From positions 1-49,003 of the forward strand of contig JAUCBJ010002603.1 in NCBI GenBank assembly GCA_032718475.1: DNA of 49,003 nt. Reading direction: 5' to 3'. This DNA is from Nemertoderma westbladi. Lineage: Eukaryota; Xenacoelomorpha; Nemertodermatida; Nemertodermatidae. This document shows, piece by piece, positions 39,243 to 49,003 of this stretch; the stretch's first letter is position 1, and the number at the start of each line of letters is the position of its first letter. The notes beneath the pieces were generated by a model. It made no database searches and was not told the DNA's origin. It worked only from the letters and a program-made list of their open reading frames with translations. Position numbers and translations under genes: made by a program.

Positions 39243-39728
39243 GCACGAAGTTGGCAGAGCCTTAGCGAATTGACACTGTTAGGGGGTAGGTCAATTTATG
39301 CAAATAGTCACGTTGGCCCTCTAGCGGCAGACTGGAGAACTGCAGATGGATTCGCCTCCTTTGAAAGTCACAGCTAATGGTCTAATACATATCTGCCAAG
39401 TTTCAGCTTAAACGGATTAAAAGCAAAGAAATGGGAGGGCATTTAATGTTTAGACATGTGGCCCTCTAGCGGGAGACCATTGCACTGATGGTGTCTGAAA
39501 GTCTCTCAAAAATCTCAACTTTTGCTCATATTGTTACCTACAAATTTTCAACTTGGCAGCTTTAAATCCGACAAAGTTATTAGCATGTCAAAATCGTAAC
39601 GACGACGACGACGACAACGACGACGACGACAACGACGACGACGACAACGACGACGACGACAACTATTTGCATAAATTGACCCACCCCCTAACAGTGTCAA
39701 TTCGCTAAGGCTCCGCCAACTTCGTGGC
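39243..39728. repeat. Inverted repeat enclosing a trinucleotide-rich array
   Basis: Arms 39243-39308 and 39662-39728 are near-perfect reverse complements (for example TTAGCGAATTGACACTGTTA). Similarity continues outward more weakly through GTGGGG. They enclose a short unique region and a CGA-rich microsatellite. Probably a MITE or two inverted copies of one repeat. Confidence 0.75.
39597..39662. repeat. 15-bp tandem array (ACGACGACGACGACA)
   Basis: Four units of a 15-bp pattern, each a run of GAC/CGA triplets ended by AAC. It abuts the right arm of the inverted repeat exactly. Confidence 0.9.
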
Positions 39729-40221
39729 TCGCCCCACGATCTATGCATGGCCCCAACCAGGTATATGATATATACTGCCTTTTTCCACAGATGAGTTGGG
39801 GGTAATGGTGATTAAAAGGCCCCCTATGAGGCAGGGATCCGTCCATTTCTCTGAAAGGATACAAGTTGCATGATATACCTCATTATATCTCGCATGATTA
39901 TGACTATGACAATCATGTAGCTTTTACGCCTTTACGCATACCGATTTATTCGCATATTATATTGGGTAGAGGGCCATGATTATATATACGTCGGGATCAG
40001 ACGACTACCACCGCGTGGAATAAGTGCCCCTACTCGGCTACAGTGAGTATACTCTAGTTTTCATTACTGGATTAACAGAGAGTTCTATTGGTGAGTAATA
40101 ACTGATGAGTAATCATTCTGCATCACTATCAGATCAGTACATGTAGTAGCCAGAAAGCTTACTAGCGGTACTAATTTGTTTAGTTAAATTATAGTAAAAT
40201 GGACATTATAGAAGTGGCCGA

Positions 40222-40308
40222 GTAATGTAGAGGGGCCGAGTAGTGTAGGGGGGCCGAGTCTAGTGTAGGGGGGCCGAGTAGTGTAGAGGGGCCGAGTAGT
40301 GTAGGGGG
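40222..40308 (+). repeat. Tandem repeat of about 21 bp
   Basis: GGGCCGAGTAGTGTAGRGGG or a close variant is repeated about five times from 40234 to 40308, with a looser first copy near 40215. It lies about 230 bp before an unrecognised decayed coding region. Confidence 0.85.
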
Positions 40309-40481
40309 GAATGGTATCGGGTGAAGTTATTACGTAGGTAGGGAAAGTAGTTTAGTAGAAAAATTGGGAAATAAAACACTTAGGGGGTACAAACTACAAA
40401 CCATACAATACATAGGGCACTATTAGGTTAGAATGCATTTGGGTAGAGAGGGAAAATGGTAGGGTAGAAGTTTTAGAAGGG

Positions 40482-40952
40482 GTAAGTGTTATAGGATCGG
40501 TTGGGGCTAGTAGTGAAGTTGTAGATAGGTGTAGTAATTGTATGAGGGCTAGTGTTTCGGGGATGGTGGTTGCATTGGGGGTATATACAGGGGAATGTAG
40601 AAATGGGAAGTATGGGATACTGGGGAACAGAAAGGGAACATTTGCAGTTTGTAGGTGGTACATCAGTGGGAGTAAAGTTTCAAAGTGGGCAAACGCTTGG
40701 CTATACCTGTGGTATCTACTCAAAAAGTCTAGATATGGGGGAATTTACAAAATTATACTGGAAAGTTTAAGGGAATCTTGGTGGGGGGTCAGGGGTCAAT
40801 TTTCAAAGGAGGTGCAGGAACATTTGAGTGATAGGGACATTTTTAGGGACATTAATAAGGGAGGTGGGTGTACATTACAGGTCGGTGCGATGACCAATGC
40901 GATAGATTCTTTTACATATCCGGTTGTGAAATGTCCTCTCGGTTGCCATTAA
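40482..40952 (+). pseudogene. Unrecognised Cys-containing coding remnant, part 1
   Basis: The frame is open through 40952, with an ATG at 40542. The sequence is protein-like: VVDRCSNCMRASVSGMVVAL, then WANAWLYLWYLLKKSRYGGI, and ends KCPLGCH. It has Trp and Cys patterns but no family I recognise. DNA downstream to 41300 keeps short protein-like pieces in shifting frames (CVAFCEHHSDAIRTYIHAPR near 41128). It may be a decayed gene of a mobile element or a host pseudogene. Confidence 0.35.
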
Positions 40953-41286
40953 TTTTTCGAACGCTGCAATATACAACCTTTTCACAATTTCTTACACAAA
41001 TGGGTTCCATCATTCAAAGAATTTCGCCCAAAACCGTACGTGCCTCGAGGTGTTCTACCAGACTCGACTCGGGACAGTTCCCATTTAGATTGGACTGTAA
41101 TAACTGAAAATGAGGGACTCTGTGTGGCCTTCTGTGAACACCACAGCGACGCTATACGGACTTACATACACGCACCAAGACACCCGGGGAATGACAACAG
41201 TTACAACACTTAGAACGACTGGCACCATTAACTGTTGTACCACAACTAGTACGGGAGGGTAGAGCAGAGGAGATGACAGCGAGTAA

Positions 41287-41706
41287 TGACGTAGTAAAGG
41301 GGGTAGGTGGTACTTTGGCTACTGCAGTTGCTCCTTAATTTCGGACCCAGATTGCCACATAGTTGACGAGCGGCTGGGCAATTCGGAGACTCTTGTTCTA
41401 TAGAACAGATCCGATATCGCACAGTCTGTTTCCAACCACGCCTTTCTGGGTCCTGAATTTGTGGAGCAAATGACGTTGCCACGGACACCACGGTACAATA
41501 CAGAGGATGGACAGGACTGCATAAGGGGGGCAACGATTGTACCATGTGACGAGGCTCTATTCCAATGGCAAAATTACACGACACGGTATAGGGGGTGGGA
41601 CCAGTACCACAATTACAGTTTGCCATTGGCTCATCCTGACGACTTTGGAATGACGCCTTTTACTGAACTTAATACTGACAACACTTGTGTTAGGGACTTT
41701 AGTTAG
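41287..41706 (+). pseudogene. Unrecognised coding remnant, part 2
   Basis: One frame runs from 41287 to 41706 with a single TAG at 41401. It reads DPDCHIVDERLGNSETLVL, then after the stop LGPEFVEQMTLPRTPRYNTE and QWQNYTTRYRGWDQYHNYSL, ending at TAG. It is hydrophilic and aromatic-rich with scattered Cys. It probably belongs with part 1 at 40482-40952. No function can be assigned. Confidence 0.35.
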
Positions 41707-41979
41707 GATACTTTGTCATTCCCCACTGAGGTTCAATTATGATTATTCAATTCAATTCATAATATAATATTCAAATTATTCAATTCATTATTATGAGGTC
41801 CAATATAATTACACAAATATAAATATATTTCGGGCACAAATAATGTTTATTAGGCCTATCAATAGAAGTACTGGAATAACAAAACTATGGGTTGAGTCTG
41901 GATGTATAGGTGTATGGATGTATAATGGTGGGGTTGGTCCCAGACAACTTTAATTAACCAGGATATTTTAAAACGTGTA

Positions 41980-42376
41980 TTGAATCAACCAAACTCTGCC
42001 ACAAAATTCCACACATACCGAAATATTATAAATCCAGAACTGAAATGCCACCAAATAAACTCATGTAAAACACTATACATCCCGGATGATGTAAGAGTGA
42101 CAGTGATGTGGCTGAGGCTAATGTCACACAATATGTTGGTGGAAAAAGGGAGGTGGTCCAAAATGTCACATGAAAATAGTGCGTTGTGTCCTTGCGATGG
42201 CACCTCAGTACATAATGAACCACACGTTTTATTGCATTGTGTACTGACCAATATATTTATGGAAGAAGTACTGCAATTTAACATTTGATTCATGCTCTTC
42301 TATTTTCCTCGAATGACAACTTAGCCAATCTGTGCAATTTTATCTACTCAGCTGCAAAATTTTTTGATACTAATTA
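41980..42376 (+). pseudogene. C-terminal scrap of a LINE-type protein
   Basis: The frame 41980-42288 contains VTVMWLRLMSHNMLVEKGRW followed by LCPCDGTSVHNEPHVLLHC. An R-L-x-SH-x-L-E-x-GRW stretch followed by a C-x-C...H...H-x-LL-x-C cluster is common at the C-terminus of LINE ORF2 proteins. A continuation in another frame (LCNFIYSAAKFFDTN) reaches a stop near 42376. No reverse transcriptase is next to it. Confidence 0.5.
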
Positions 42377-42619
42377 GTAAAATTAATATTGTTTTTTTTA
42401 TTTATGTTTTCCTTTTTTTGTATAACCACTTGGCCCAGAATAATTAATAGGAATTTCTCTTCACTAAATTTATTTGAATATTTGGACGTTTTTATGAGTT
42501 TATGATTCCTTGATTTCTCTATAATGTGAATATTTACGCGTTTTGTATGTATAGATGTTATAATGTCAACTGTATAACCTAAAAATATCAATAAACATAA
42601 CTAACTATAGAACTACCGG

Positions 42620-42740
42620 TACTTAATGAATGTAAATAATAATATAATAATTATATATATATAATATAATAATAGTTATAATATAATAACTTAACAATTA
42701 CTTTTTTTTCAACTTTTTTTAAAATAATAGTCTTTAAATT
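42620..42740. other. AT repeat tract
   Basis: A/T-only runs including TATATATATA at 42652. No gene. Confidence 0.5.
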
Positions 42741-42761
42741 TTACTATTTATACATGCAGAC

Positions 42762-42911
42762 ATGGACTCTAGCAGCCCACCTACACCTACACCTACCAGT
42801 CTCCCTTTGACAGAGCACAGACGTGCTCAATTGACAGATTTGCAGTGTGACATGAATAGGCGAATTTCGCAAATCAATGAAGAAACTGCTGAGATTGAGG
42901 ATAATGGATGA
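42762..42911 (+). CDS. Possible small exon of unknown gene
   Basis: ATG at 42762 directly follows a 3' splice-like site (TTTATACATGCAG). It opens 49 codons with a Pro/Thr repeat (PPTPTPTSLP) and a charged helix (CDMNRRISQINEETAEIED). A stop at 42909 closes it. It could be an exon of the gene whose HECT-like piece lies at 43.7-44.05 kb. Recognition is weak. Confidence 0.3.
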   Translation: MDSSSPPTPTPTSLPLTEHRRAQLTDLQCDMNRRISQINEETAEIEDNG

Positions 42912-43684
42912 TGTAAAATAGTGGGGCTAATTCTGGAAGGCTAAATTCAAATAACCCCAAAAACGGTACCAGTACCGGTATTAAACAAACTGAGCGAGGT
43001 CATCCAGTATGAGACGGTTGACGAATAGTACTGATAGACGGCCTAAGTCTACTACCAGAACAGGTGTTACTGGCGGTTAGTCATGGTTGTTACAGATAAA
43101 AACAAGCTCACATAGAATGTGGTTGTGGTTAGACTAAAGGTGACGTACTTTTAATGGAGATTTGATGGTGACCACTCGGTGAATCAAATGTGCTTAAGAT
43201 TCGGCTACCCATGAATGGAAATTTAGTATCAGTCGTCACCATTTTCAGGATAAAGTTTTTGCGGATAATAATCACTGCAGTGCTTTGAATAACTATGCTC
43301 TACCCACAGATGCTGGGACTTATACTTTTTCTTTGTGGTCCTTAAGTGGAGAACTTACAGGAAAATACGTAAGTTTAAGGGATTATGTACAGAATTCTGA
43401 ACATTGAATTCTGACATCGAGATGGATACTACTTCCTCCTCTCCACCAACTGTTCCAATGGTTCCTGTTGGAAATGCTTGCTTTATTGTTTGAGATAAGG
43501 AGATAGCTTTTAATGTTGACGATTTTTACACTAACTCTACAGTACTCTACTGGCAGTGTTACTGTTATACTAGTTTAAATAAGATGGATTTTGATTCTCC
43601 TACTGTGTCTAGTACAAATGTATCCAACTCTACTGGAAGTGTTACTGTTGGTACCAGTTTAAACCAGATGAATTGTGATTCTCT

Positions 43685-44051
43685 GTGGCTGGTACAAATA
43701 TCGAACAAGCCCCTGATGATTTATTTAATGATGAGTGTTATTTCTCTTCTATATATATAACTAACAGTAACATACCGGCAGTAGAGGCTGAGTGCGGGAA
43801 TTGGGGTAAGTCAGAATTTAACCACCCACCCAACTTAAGGAAGAGTTCACACCATTTAAGAAACAACGTTTTCAAAGTCCCACAGAGCAGAATTGTTGGA
43901 ATTGTCTATGATATTTTAGACGAAGTTGAAATGGTATCCCCAAAAGTTGCGACTGTTTTTAGATGAAGAGGGGTTTGACACTGGAGGTTTCATGAGAGAA
44001 TTGTTTACTAATTTCTATATTGAACTGTCAGGATCCTTGTTTCGAGGTTAA
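43685..44051 (+). pseudogene. HECT-domain-like fragment
   Basis: The 93-codon frame from 43685 shifts by one base near 43950 into RLFLDEEGFDTGGFMRELFT and then YIELSGSLFRG, closing at TAA 44049-44051. The E-x-G-x-D-x-GG-x-x-RE pattern is the start of a HECT ubiquitin-ligase domain, of the kind found in G2/M-phase-specific E3 ligase relatives that are scattered in animal genomes. The catalytic Cys lobe is absent. Coding-like scraps upstream (43290-43360, 43400-43680) may be earlier exons. Confidence 0.5.
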
Positions 44052-44108
44052 TTTCGTACTTATCCATAATATTGATTTATTTGTGATATTGATTTATTAT
44101 TGATTGAT

Positions 44109-44880
44109 TTATTGCATCATATCTATATTTGGAATCATCCTCATTCCCACAACAATGGCATCAGCAATTGCCCGCCCCGTAAGACCCTTCAACTCAATCA
44201 CGGCAATAACATATTCAACAATTTTCCTACCATGCAAATACCTGATCGTTATGCTCAGAAGTTCTTTCTTTGAGGTGTCTTTTAATTCATCAAAACAAAT
44301 TGAGTAGCAACCCGCTTCCTGGACCTCTCTGGCAATCTTCTTCTTCAAAACAATAGCTGCGCAAAAAAGGAGCTCATTCTGAATTTATGGGCTGAGCATC
44401 GTTAAGTTTTTGCCCAGCTGCTCCAGTCACTGCTTGATTGTCACATCGTATGTACCCAGGAGGTTAAAGAGAGCTAAAAAATTGCCACTGTTGCCCTCAC
44501 CCGCCTCTTCTTGGGACTCATGTGTCCCACGCAAAGCAATTCCCTGCTTTGCTGCGAATATGAGGATGTACAGTACCACCTTCATATGGGCACGGTTTCG
44601 TTCCACGAAAGATGTAGTAGCCTGGGTGGGTTGTAGCTGTTCTAATACACTCCCGACGGCGCCATTTTCACGCTTCTGCTAGTCCATGGCAGACAGGTGA
44701 TTTTGAATGTGTGAGGTTGATAATTGATGCTTTCTAGCAGATGCGGACAGGTTGTTCCACATTTGATACCCATTCTCAAAGACAGATAGGCCGCTGCCAA
44801 ATATGCGACATGGCTGACAAAAAACAGCATCAGTTACTGAGCTAGATTCCAGCCAAGGGAATTCCTTATTGCTTGTTGGT
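44109..44880 (-). pseudogene. hAT-family transposase with TTF-type zinc finger, decayed
   Basis: Read on the minus strand from about 44880: EFPWLESSS, then AVFCQPCRIFG and MWNNLSASARKHQLSTSHIQ (TTF-type zinc finger), then FVERNRAHMKVVLYILIFAA and GIALRGTHESQEEAGEGNSG, then IQNELLFCAA and finally CYSICFDELKDTSKKELLSI. This order is that of the ZMYM/DUF4371-type hAT transposases. At least three stop codons break the frame, and it ends at 44109 before the hAT dimerisation domain. The last segment holds the first catalytic Asp (FDE). Confidence 0.8.
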
Positions 44881-45066
44881 AATAGGGAACTTCTTTATTG
44901 CTTGCATGCAAGGCTCTCCAAGCCGAGACAGGTCTACAACAACATCCATTTCCGCAGGAGCAATTACTGGTGCGGCTGCAATGGTTACTGCTGGTGGTGG
45001 TGGTGGTAGTTGGGGTTTAAGTTCTGGGGCTGACAAGCTTCTGCTGCTGCTGAGGTCACAATAACA
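44881..45066 (-). other. Low-complexity spacer upstream of the hAT zinc finger
   Basis: Continues toward the hAT transposase start on the minus strand with ACC/CAG-type repeats (GGTGGTGGTGGTGGTAG at 44992). It may be a disordered N-terminal coding stretch. No motif seen. Confidence 0.35.
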
Positions 45067-46268
45067 GTAGTCTCTGGGTTTGCTGGGCGACCTGTCAAAT
45101 CAAATATATATATTTCCTTCTGGTACCAAACTGCACATACATAATTGTATATATGTTTGTGGGAATATTTTAATTGTTAATACTTGTACAAAAGCGCGCT
45201 GCTGCAGCTGGACAATAGCAATGCTAGTGAAGTTATATAATATAAATATAAAGTATAAATAAATATAAATAATATTGCATATACATACATAAATATATTA
45301 AGTTAAGTTAAGATAGAATGTTGACTGTAGTGGGCAGTGGCACATATGCATTTAATATTTTAATTGAACAGCTTTATTTATTTTTGTTTATTATTGGACA
45401 CAAGACGGATGCAAAAAAATAAACTAAAAAATATGTACTTCATTAGTAATTTTAAGGAAATCTAATAATTTGCATAGTGTAGCTGTAGCCTACCTTTTAT
45501 CAGTAGACCCATGCAGCATTAACTACATATAATATACCGCAATGCAACTATAACTGATAACTGGATACGATCACGACTAATTCAATATACATTAACAACA
45601 TTTATTATTGTTTTGGTTAGAAAAGTCCACCCCTGTGATTTAGTAATGACTTGGTTTATTGTTTTGGTTAAGAAAACTGCAACCAAAAACAGCGATCAGC
45701 GATTAACGATCAGCTAACAATCAAAAGCATGCATTTAAGAAATAAATAAAAGTTAGTACCAGTATTTAAACAGTGGCTGTTTATTTCGTATTTTTTAAAA
45801 ATTGGATGTCGATGATTAAAAGTTAATATTATATCAAACTGGTAAATCATAAAGTTTTTATTATTGTAGCTGAATAATGGGGAGATTTTATTTAAAACTT
45901 ATTTGATGGCATGGGGGCTTGGCATATAACTTTTGCAAGTTGAAGTTTGCAAGGTTGATTTTTTCACTTTTTAATGAGCAACATAACTGCAATTATAAAT
46001 TAAATGACTGCGTAAAATTAACTCTTTAACCGTATACAGTTACAATCTCCAATTATGTTCTTCGCAGTAGTGAAAAAATAAATTAATTATTAATTCATTA
46101 ATGCTATTATGTTGAATATGAAAATATTGGGCTAAGTTGCCCCGCTGCGCAAAGTAGCCCCATTTTACAGTACAGTTATGTTTGTGGAAGATTTAATAAC
46201 ATATTACTTCAGTCAGAAATAACTTTTTTCCCTATAAAATTATTAAATTTACATTTGTGATAGGCTTA
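45067..46268. other. AT-rich stretch, possibly the hAT gene's intron
   Basis: No protein-like frame. It lies between the zinc-finger part of the hAT transposase and a putative first exon. A small hairpin (GGGCTA at 46130, TAGCCC near 46157) is the only structure noted. Confidence 0.4.
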
Positions 46269-46361
46269 CTACGCACCAAAGAAAGACAGCAAATTTGTTT
46301 GTAATTTTCGGCGTTTGGGGACTTCGGCCGGCGGTAATTCATTGTCAGAATTAGAATCCAT
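46269..46361 (-). pseudogene. Possible first exon of the hAT transposase
   Basis: On the minus strand ATG at 46361 opens MDSNSDNELPPAEVPKRRKL and continues QTNLLSFFG, then stops. A short acidic start, a basic KRRK and a Leu-Phe-Phe segment resemble the N-terminus of ZMYM-type hAT proteins. FFG is followed by GTGCGTAG, which could be a splice donor. The link to the 44.1-44.9 kb fragment is inferred from order and strand. Confidence 0.4.
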
Positions 46362-46666
46362 TATTACTTATGACATACAGTTCAGCATTAGAAAAAAACT
46401 GGAAAATCTTAAAAAAGCGTAGGACTACACTAACTGCTAACACTACCAGCACAACATAACACAAAACAAAAAAGAAACATAAAAAAAAGATATACTACAA
46501 CTAAACAGCACACACAACACACACTAGCACTAGGCAAAGCAGAACACAAAAAAGGTGGGGGAGAGTTGCTGAGAAACATCCCTTTTATTGGTAATATACA
46601 ACACACTCTACGTACCTAGCTAGCTCAAGGACTGCTATACTACAGGACTGGCACACTGAATATCCA

Positions 46667-46684
46667 GACCCCGCTAGCGGGGTC
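46667..46684. repeat. 18-bp perfect palindrome
   Basis: GACCCCGCTAGCGGGGTC. It lies between the hAT remnant and the P-type transposase and might be near a transposon end. No matching copy was found in the window. Confidence 0.8.
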
Positions 46685-46922
46685 CATTAGTTGCAGAATT
46701 CCAGTACTGCTGTCTGGCTGTACAACTGTGTAATCAACCCAATTACTTATGTACTTTTTTAAATCAGTGGATTTATATTTATGTATTTAATATTTATTAT
46801 TTAGTAATGTTTAAAAAGGTTTAACATAACTACAGGCTGACAGGTTGCAGCTTAGTACCGGTAGCTACGGTAGTTTTAACACACATCACCGTAATATCAG
46901 ACTATTTGGGTTATGAACTGGA

Positions 46923-49003
46923 ATGGGGAAACACTGTTGTGTGTATGGATGCGATGGCAACTACGAGGGAAGAACTGTACGAACTGTCAAGCTCCCATTC
47001 GGCGTGGAACGTCAGCAATGGATTGCTGCTCTTCCAAAGCGGTCTGCTCCTGATGGATTGGCCATAAAGTATAGCGCCGATGCTGTATATGACATTGTGT
47101 GTGTGTGTGTATATGACATTGGCCAGGATTCCCGCAGGATATCCCTCATCGGAAGGTTCCCGGAGGAGCGTTGCGGCCGACTATCCCGCCATTCTTCTTT
47201 CCTGGGGTTCCAGCATCCTGTGTTCCTCTGCCACCAGGGAAAATACGAGCGGAGCCACCGATCGAAGAGCGACAGGTTCAATCGCTAAACCGCCAGGATG
47301 TAATTGGCGGGTTTGATATCTTCCGTGGCGATGTCGAAACGTGGATTTGCAACGATGTTTGTGTTGAATCCGTCGATATATTTGTTAAGATAACTGCTGA
47401 TTTCATTATGCTGTATGTTTTTGTCAGCGATTCCTACGCTGGCAAAATATGTATTGAAACGAGGCAGCTTCTCTGCAGTGATATCTATGTTACTGCGTTT
47501 AATCCTACTAACAAACGTATATCGCTCAACTATTGCCTCGCTCCTAACACGCAGCTCATTCGCTGGTCCCAGCTGTTGGAGGTTATTGTCGCAGTTAAAT
47601 GAAGCATGGTAGGAACTGATCGATGATTGATTGATGACGCTATCGCCTCCAGCTCTGATTATAAATACAAAACCCAGCTGGAGTTTATATCCCATCAGTT
47701 GCAGCTGCATTGTAGCGGTTCAAAGTGTTACTCACAGTCGGATTATCTACTGGCTGTTCAGGGCTACCCGCGTCTGCCATATAGTATACTGCGGCAGATT
47801 GCTATTCTTCCATGCGAAAGGAAGATAAGATCGCTAAAACAGGGAGTCACCAGTGATTTGCTCATAGAAACAGCCATTCGTAAAGCAAAGAACAGCTTAC
47901 CAGCTGGTACACCTGTTGCCGAATCCCCAAAGGCGATTCTTATAACGGACGAAGTAAAGGTGGTTCCCAAACTATTGTTTCAAGGACATGGAGTGTTTGG
48001 CTACACTAAGGATGACCCATCGGAGTTGGCCAACTCAGTCCTCTGCTCCATGGTTAAGATTTTATACGGGGACCTTCAGTGATGGTGCAGATGATTCCAG
48101 TTCATTCCATGACAGCCCTATTTGCCCATACGTGTATCAAGAAAGCAATTACCTCTTTCCACAAACATGGCGGTGATATTGTTGCTTTGGTAAATGACAA
48201 CCTCCGGGCCAACAATTGCTCGAACAATCTATTTTGTGACGAAATAGAGGATAAGGACAGACTAGAGCTATGTAAAGTACGTCATCCTTTGGATTCAACT
48301 CGACATCTATTCTTGATTCCTGATCCCGTCCATGTGTTAAAGTGTATCCACAATAATTGGATAACTGAGAAGAATCGGGAGCTCAAATTTGGTTGCCCTA
48401 TCGGTAAATGGAGTGATATAGTGGACTTATATGAGGAAGACAAGTCCAGAGTCTTACGTCTTACGTCACTAACAAAGGCAGCTATCAACCCATCCAACTT
48501 ACAGAAGCAGAATGTCAACCATGTGCTTTGCGTTTTTAACAACCATGTTGTAGCTGCGGTATTGGTGTCCGTCGCATATGGAGTCTTCGACAGATACCCA
48601 CAGGGCGCTGTGCCAGTCAGCGGCCGGTATGATAGACCTTTCTCGCTACCTTTTAAGCAGCGGGTTCACATACTTTCTTACTGGAACAGTTTCCCAAGAT
48701 CGCTTGGAGGATGAGTTCGGATGTCTGCGTGGTATGACCGGTTCTAACCAGTCAATTACTGTAAAGGATATTGAATCTGGGATGCGTCTACGTAGCCTTC
48801 TAGCATTTGTAAAGATGGGTGAAATGCCAGATGTGTTGACGGCCATTAAACACCCTATTGAATGTCCAGGTTGCGTAACCCCATTTACCGAAGAATCCCT
48901 TGTCCTTATAGATCGTTTGGGTGAACTTGAGGCTACTGTTGGTGAGCGGCATGCTGCTGCCTATGTAGCTGGTTATATCATTCGTGTAATTCCAGAGATA
49001 GAA
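46923..49003 (+). pseudogene. THAP/P-type transposase, frameshifted, cut by window end
   Basis: ATG at 46923 begins MGKHCCVYGCDGNY, then KLPFGVERQQWIAALP, the start of a THAP zinc finger. A GT microsatellite (47095-47108) flanked by a duplicated GTATATGACATT breaks it. Later blocks, in changing frames, match P-element/THAP9 transposases: PTIPPFFFPGVP; CSGSKCYSQSDYLLAVQ; AILITDEVKVVPK (first catalytic Asp, about 47933-47971); MIPVHSMTA; VNDNLRANN; LIPDPVHVLKCIHNNW; EDEFGCLRGMTGSNQSIT (about 48707). Frame changes occur near 47110, 47600, 48070 and 48690. The C-terminus runs off the window. The original enzyme would cut DNA with an RNase H-like fold. This copy is non-functional. Confidence 0.85.

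Noticed and set aside
39147-39748. Two ORFs both containing RSWQSLSELTLLGGRSIYAN-like sequence
   Set aside because: They are the two arms of an inverted repeat read from opposite strands, not two genes.
1-49003. CRISPR array or prokaryotic operon
   Set aside because: Tandem repeats here have no spacer structure, and gene content (LTR, LINE, THAP, QRSL1) is animal.

Overview
The window looks like nuclear DNA of an invertebrate animal, probably aquatic. It is AT-rich, has long homopolymer G/C tracts, and carries an unusually mixed load of transposable elements: BEL/Pao LTR, at least three LINE types, and piggyBac, PIF/Harbinger, Academ-like, hAT and P-type DNA elements plus several foldback MITEs. 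Only one gene looks like an ordinary host gene: QRSL1/GatA at 33.3-34.8 kb on the minus strand, an uninterrupted animal-type mitochondrial amidotransferase subunit. I cannot name the species.

Layout. (1) 33-15916: a BEL/Pao retrotransposon with direct repeats of about 1.43 and 1.54 kb as LTRs, a structured leader, a small ORF1, a Gag-Pol open frame with one internal TGA, and an extra downstream ORF3 with three zinc knuckles. A repeat-rich tail with a tRNA-like segment precedes the 3' LTR. A short motif (core GGAAGACTYGYGAGCC) recurs through the element in different reading frames and in noncoding DNA. (2) 16.69-17.72 kb: a hairpin and an 855-bp foldback element. (3) 17.72-21.4 kb: a LINE whose reverse transcriptase is split by a 1575-bp piggyBac-type MITE carrying five 163-bp satellite units. 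(4) 21530-32920: a nest of elements. The outer pair of inverted ends goes with Harbinger Myb and transposase remnants. Inside it lies a 9.7-kb element with long inverted repeats and Academ/XPG-like gene fragments. That in turn holds a piggyBac element (itself split by a satellite-bearing MITE), a MITE rich in TGTTCTAGAACA palindromes, and a CR1/L2-like LINE. (5) 33.28-34.84 kb: QRSL1. (6) 35-49 kb: a foldback MITE, a minus-strand LINE with a deleted RT, tandem repeats, an unrecognised decayed coding region, a LINE C-terminal scrap, a HECT-like fragment, a decayed hAT transposase, and a THAP/P-type transposase pseudogene running off the right edge.

The genes do not form a pathway; the region is a record of repeated insertion of one element into another. 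The features most likely to be undescribed are the zinc-knuckle ORF3 and dispersed motif of the BEL/Pao element, and the related ~160-bp satellite arrays shared by two MITEs whose termini are unrelated.
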